From Corydoras sp. C115 (lineage: Eukaryota > Chordata > Actinopteri > Siluriformes > Callichthyidae): a stretch of 64,000 nt of DNA. Under the pieces are notes generated by a model. That model saw only the letters and a program-made list of their open reading frames with translations, made no database searches and was not told the DNA's origin. Positions 51,796 through 64,000 of the stretch are shown here, one piece after another. The stretch's first letter is position 1. Each line of letters begins with the position of its first letter. The stretch lies in the NCBI GenBank assembly GCA_019802505.1, contig JAFMOC010000093.1, positions 523,501 to 587,500 on the forward strand, given 5' to 3'. Both the position numbers and the translations under genes were made by a program.

Positions 51796-54700
51796 TTTAT
51801 TTTTTTTAATTCAAGGACTTTGCTTCATACAAAATGTTAAAGTAGAAACAACCGCAGAATTCAAAGTCTGGCAGAATCAGGCAACAAACAAGAGAGTCAG
51901 TCAGAATGGAAATAAAGGGAGTTTGTTCCAGCTCTGCTCACAGGTAAGCTGTGCACAATGTCAAATACTGAGCATGTATAGAAAGTTAGATTTCATTATT
52001 TTCTCAACAAACCCCCTTACTTCATATCAAAGTCAATTTAAAAATAGGAACCGAGAAAGAATACATCGTATCAAAAAGTACGAAGATAAACAATGCCTAG
52101 TTCAACATGCACATACATCATCAGACCATGCAGACATCACTTTTATTCCCCAAGAACAGCCATAATAAACCAGGAGTGCAGAAAATGCAAAGCAGTTCAG
52201 CAATTGGTAACAAATGGTGAGAGATTTAAGGGTCAAATATGAATTCAGTTTTAAACAATAATCACTAGTTTGTTGGGGACAACAGTGTGAAGCGTGCTGA
52301 AGAACAATGGACGCATCAGGAGTGCAACGTTTTTCACACTTTAGCAAGAAAGAGAGAACGACTTGACTTTCAAACAAAATGCTGTCCCACCTAAGAAAGC
52401 CGTATAAAAATATTGGGTTTTTGAAACGTTCGCTCTTGTACGACTCGGGTAACTGGGTATCTGGGTAACTTTTGAACTCTTGCATGCAGATACATAAGAC
52501 TGCAGTAAAGACATGTCAGTAGTGGTTGCTGCTTCTTTAATCATTGTGCCTTTATGCATTCTAAAATATATAGAGATTTTTTTTTCATACATTTTAGTAC
52601 TTTTTTTTTTATAGAAAACATTTGGTCACGGTCATGCGGAAGGCTGAATCTGGACATCCCAGCAGGTAAAGCTACAGAATGAATGTTGTGTTATAGGTTT
52701 TTTTTTTTTCTTTTTCATATTTTTTTTAAAAGTGTCTCCTTGTTGCATAGCCCTACATAAAACAAAAGTCAAAAAGTACGCCCTTTTGATAAAGTCCATT
52801 GTTTTAATGGTGAGGCAATATACACCTTACATACACGACCTACGTCTGTAGCCAGGACACGCATTGTGCTACTGAAGAATGTGGTGTCACTCAAACTGAG
52901 TGAAGGGCCAGCTTACAAAATCCACTTCACTTCACACTTTGAATGAAGTTGGTCTCTGTTTTCTGTAAAGTCCTTCCTCAAATTCAAAGTTTCTTCAGCT
53001 ATTTTGGTAACAGATGAGATAAAAGCATGTTGCCTGTACAGCTACACCAAGCCATCAGGCTGTGAAGGCAATGAAAGTGCACAGAGTGAGGGGTAAACCT
53101 GCTGCAGTGGCACATATTGCACTCAAAGCTAAGCCTTACCCAGGGTGGCAAGAGCCTGAAACAATTTTCCACTCATTTAAAAGACGGATTAAAAGGTGTT
53201 TTATAACTGCAGTCTTTTTGTTATAAACCCTATTCCCAGAGAAGCTTGAACTATTTCTAAAATGAAATCTGTAATCTGCTAATTCACCTGAAACTTTATT
53301 TAACAGACAAAATGACAAAAGTATCGCCGTTTTCAAAGAGGAACTTAGTTGTATTCATAAAAACAAACAAACAAACAAACAAACAAAAAAAACTACTTAA
53401 CGATGCCTAAAACGCACTTTAAATAAATTGGGAGTCTGATGCCATTACAGATGCTAGTTTATGCACTTTTCAATGGTAACATTCTGCATGGTCTTCTTCA
53501 AAGTCAGCACAGCCTTTGAAGCAAGTTAAAAGGTGAACTCCACAGACATTACTTCGGTCCACTTTTCAGGTCCATCTGGACTTTGGATTCTGAATAATTT
53601 TGTCCAAAATTTGCGTTTCAGGTTCATTTTTGCAAAGAACTTTCAAGCCAGTGAGTTCATCATGGTTGCATGATGGTTTCCCAAATAATACTGCCCAAGA
53701 GGTACAATAATTTTCTTCCAATGTTTGACACAAAGTGCTGAAGAATGATCCACCTTAACAGTCTTACTTGCAAAGACTAAGCTTTTGGTGGACGCCTCTT
53801 TTACAATTACACCTTGATGACCTCAGTTGTTAAAACTGCTTAAGGTGGAGCATTTCAGGACAGTGTTACTCGGAATGTCTTTAAAGTTAAAAAAAAAAAA
53901 CCTGTCAGTGAAAACAAGCATTTTTTCTTTGTCCTTTTGTCTTTTAAAATGATCAAGTGAATCATGCATTGAATAAAGATTCAGTTTGTATTTTATTTCT
54001 AAATAGTTTAAAACAAACTGTAATTTAAATCTGTATAATTATGCAAATAGTAGTTACAATCATTTATTTTAAACTAGTTTTTTTACACACCGGTGTTCCT
54101 GAAATAAGGGGCAAGGTTCTCCATAACAACTTCAAGACTATATAGACTTCTGACCATATGGTTATACTATTTCTTTTACCAAATTGGTTCTTTTAATATT
54201 AATTATAAACACAAAGCTACCTATTCTCTACAAAAAAAACTTTACAAATTAATAATAGTAATAATGTGTCCTTATATTATGGGTCACATACATTATATTT
54301 CAAATACAGATATTTTTGAGAACTAAGTCACTTGCACACTACAGTTCAATCACTGCCACCTTATCTTATGTCTCATGTTGTCTGAGACATAGTCAGTCAT
54401 CTCTGGAGGCCTAAATATAAAAAATAATAATAATGATGTATTTGTGACGGATGCTGAAGACTGTTGTGCAGTACTGATCGCATCAGCTTCTGATTTGCAT
54501 TGACGTTCTGTTTACACTGTTAGTCCTGTCACTAGATGGTGCAACCAACTACTAAAAAAATACAAGGGGGAATAATGTAATTCCTTTGAGAACCTCATAT
54601 AAATATGACATGACTGTTTTCAGTGTACTTTGTGGCCTTTAGGTCGGAGTGGTGTTTCGCTGGACGTTTTTGTTTCTACATATCACTAAGGTTAAGAAAA

Positions 54701-55875
54701 TAGCAAGCAGTGCTGTCCCAGGTTAGCATTCTGACCAATAAATAAACGGATGACCAGTCATTTCCGACAACATGCATGTGTGTATCTTGTGGTTACGTCA
54801 TTCCTTCTGAACTACATCGTGACTACATACATTATACATAGCTTTCAGCCGATTATGTCGACTAAAGTCCCCCCACTACAAAGTACTACAAATGTAAAAA
54901 AAAGAGGCCTTACGAAGAAACAAACCGAACACAATCATGCTGTCACTTCCATTCGAAACCGAGGGGAAAACGTTTGCATCCTGATTAAGGCCTACAGTCA
55001 TAACACCTTGTAGTTCCATAGAGTTTCTCAGTCTCTGCACTCACATATGTGTCGATGCTTTAAAAAAGTCTGAGGTTGCATCATTCCTACTATTTATAAG
55101 ATTAGGCACTTTGAAGGAACGTCTGGAGAAGATGTGGTCGACCTGACAGGATGATGGAACTGTAAGCGATTTATGTAAAACACATTACATCTGTACAATA
55201 TAATACAAAAAGATGTACCTAATGTTCCACTCTATAGTCACTATATGTGTTTGATACAAAATAAGATTCATATTTTTGCTAACTCCTTACACTGAGACAT
55301 GTGCATAAAATAGGCATCAGCAGCAAAAGAATAGTGTACAAGTCATTAACTAGTGTAACGGGTGTGAATCACACGCAACCCACTGGTGTGATCCAGCTTT
55401 CCACGAAAGGAAACATCTCCACTGCTAATTGTTGCCGGTTTTTCTTTTGTGTTTGTTACTTGTAGTTAAAAAAGCCCAAAAATGTAGAAAAGCTCAGCAA
55501 GTGGTTCATGGGAAGTAATGCCTGGAAATGCAGTACGCTGGAGAGTTGGCTGGAAGCCGGAGAAATTTCAAGCAGCTGAGCTCCACAGGTCACAGTTTTC
55601 CCAGCCTTTAAAAAAGATGTAGCATTCAGACCATGGCTTCATTTGACAAAGCCAACGAATAAAAAAAAACCTTACATACACATGATTATGTTATCACAAA
55701 GCCAGGATTTGAGACCGCCGGCCTATTTATCAATTACAAATTTGGAAAACTATAAGCTACAGATAGAAACACAGACCCTCCATGAAACGAGATGATAAAA
55801 CTCATCAAACATAAAGGAAACACACGGAAAACCATCAGCTGAGGATCTTTGTGTGTATGTTTGAGCGATTGAGAG

Positions 55876-55910
<35 letters not shown>

Positions 55911-55925
55911 TTTGTTAAAGCCGTA
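51796..55925 (-). other. Probable long 3' UTR of cacna1b
   Basis: About 4.1 kb of AT-rich sequence follows the cacna1b stop. It has no family A, B or C SINE and no recognisable terminal-repeat element. A GT microsatellite lies at 55881-55909 near the stop. A possible AATAAA on the minus strand is at 51796-51801. Other AATAAA-like sites occur, so the true end is uncertain. Confidence 0.55.
55881..55909. repeat. GT microsatellite beside the cacna1b stop
   Basis: A GT run 17 bases past the stop codon, within the probable 3' UTR (CA on the sense strand). Confidence 0.9.
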
Positions 55926-63790
<7,865 letters not shown>

Positions 63791-63825
63791 CTGCAGGAGA
63801 AAAAATAAATCCGTCACATCCATCC

Positions 63826-64000
63826 TTCCATCCATCCATTATCTTCCGCTTTATCCTATATTACGGTTGCAGGGGGGTTCCCCATGCCCATCCAGGGGAG
63901 AACGTTTCAGGCGCTGGGCAGATACACCCAGGAAAGGGCGCCAATCTATCACTGGGCACACACTCATTTACACAGACACACTCTACATGGGGCAATTTGG
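63826..64000 (-). mobile_element. SINE family A copy 41, cut by window edge
   Basis: The tail-side half is visible from the CCAT repeat to GGGGCAATTTGG. The head continues beyond position 64000. Confidence 0.92.

Overview
The window is vertebrate nuclear DNA, most likely from a ray-finned fish. It has intron-split genes with GT-AG junctions, many AC/GT microsatellites, and a very high density of tRNA-derived SINEs and small DNA transposons of types common in teleosts. Otophysan affinity is possible from the SINE style, but this is a guess. No bacterial, organellar or viral genes were seen. Exon boundaries were read by eye from frame, splice dinucleotides and phase continuity.

Both genes lie on the minus strand, head to tail. 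On the right (55926-63790) are the last eight coding exons of an N-type voltage-gated calcium channel alpha-1B gene (cacna1b). They run from the IQ-type calmodulin-binding motif to the C-terminal EEWC stop. Its probable long 3' UTR occupies about 51.8-55.9 kb and is free of recognisable SINEs.

Downstream of it on the same strand (697-50129) is a fibrillar-type collagen alpha chain with 52 exons seen. In order they encode a signal peptide, a laminin-G-like TSPN N-propeptide domain, a variable region, a minor triple helix, a short aromatic non-collagenous linker and 278 Gly-X-Y triplets of the major helix in 45/54/108-bp exons. The last part of the major helix and the C-propeptide lie beyond the left edge. 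The TSPN cysteines resemble the V/XI group, but the helix and linker are divergent, so no symbol is assigned. The helix carries three single-residue glycine replacements.

Nearly all remaining DNA is repeats. SINE family A (tRNA-like head, about 345 bp, TGAA-type tail) has about 41 copies plus degraded pieces, many with target-site duplications. SINE families B and C, a TCAAAAGTTTGGACA terminal-repeat element, two hAT-like MITEs with 8-bp duplications, a 237-bp palindrome, LINE-like 3' tails and long microsatellites fill the introns. The 14-kb collagen intron 1 holds a three-copy tandem array and a large inverted duplication. A dimeric SINE at 26.26-27.36 kb is flanked as one unit by a target duplication and carries a third SINE nested in its linker.
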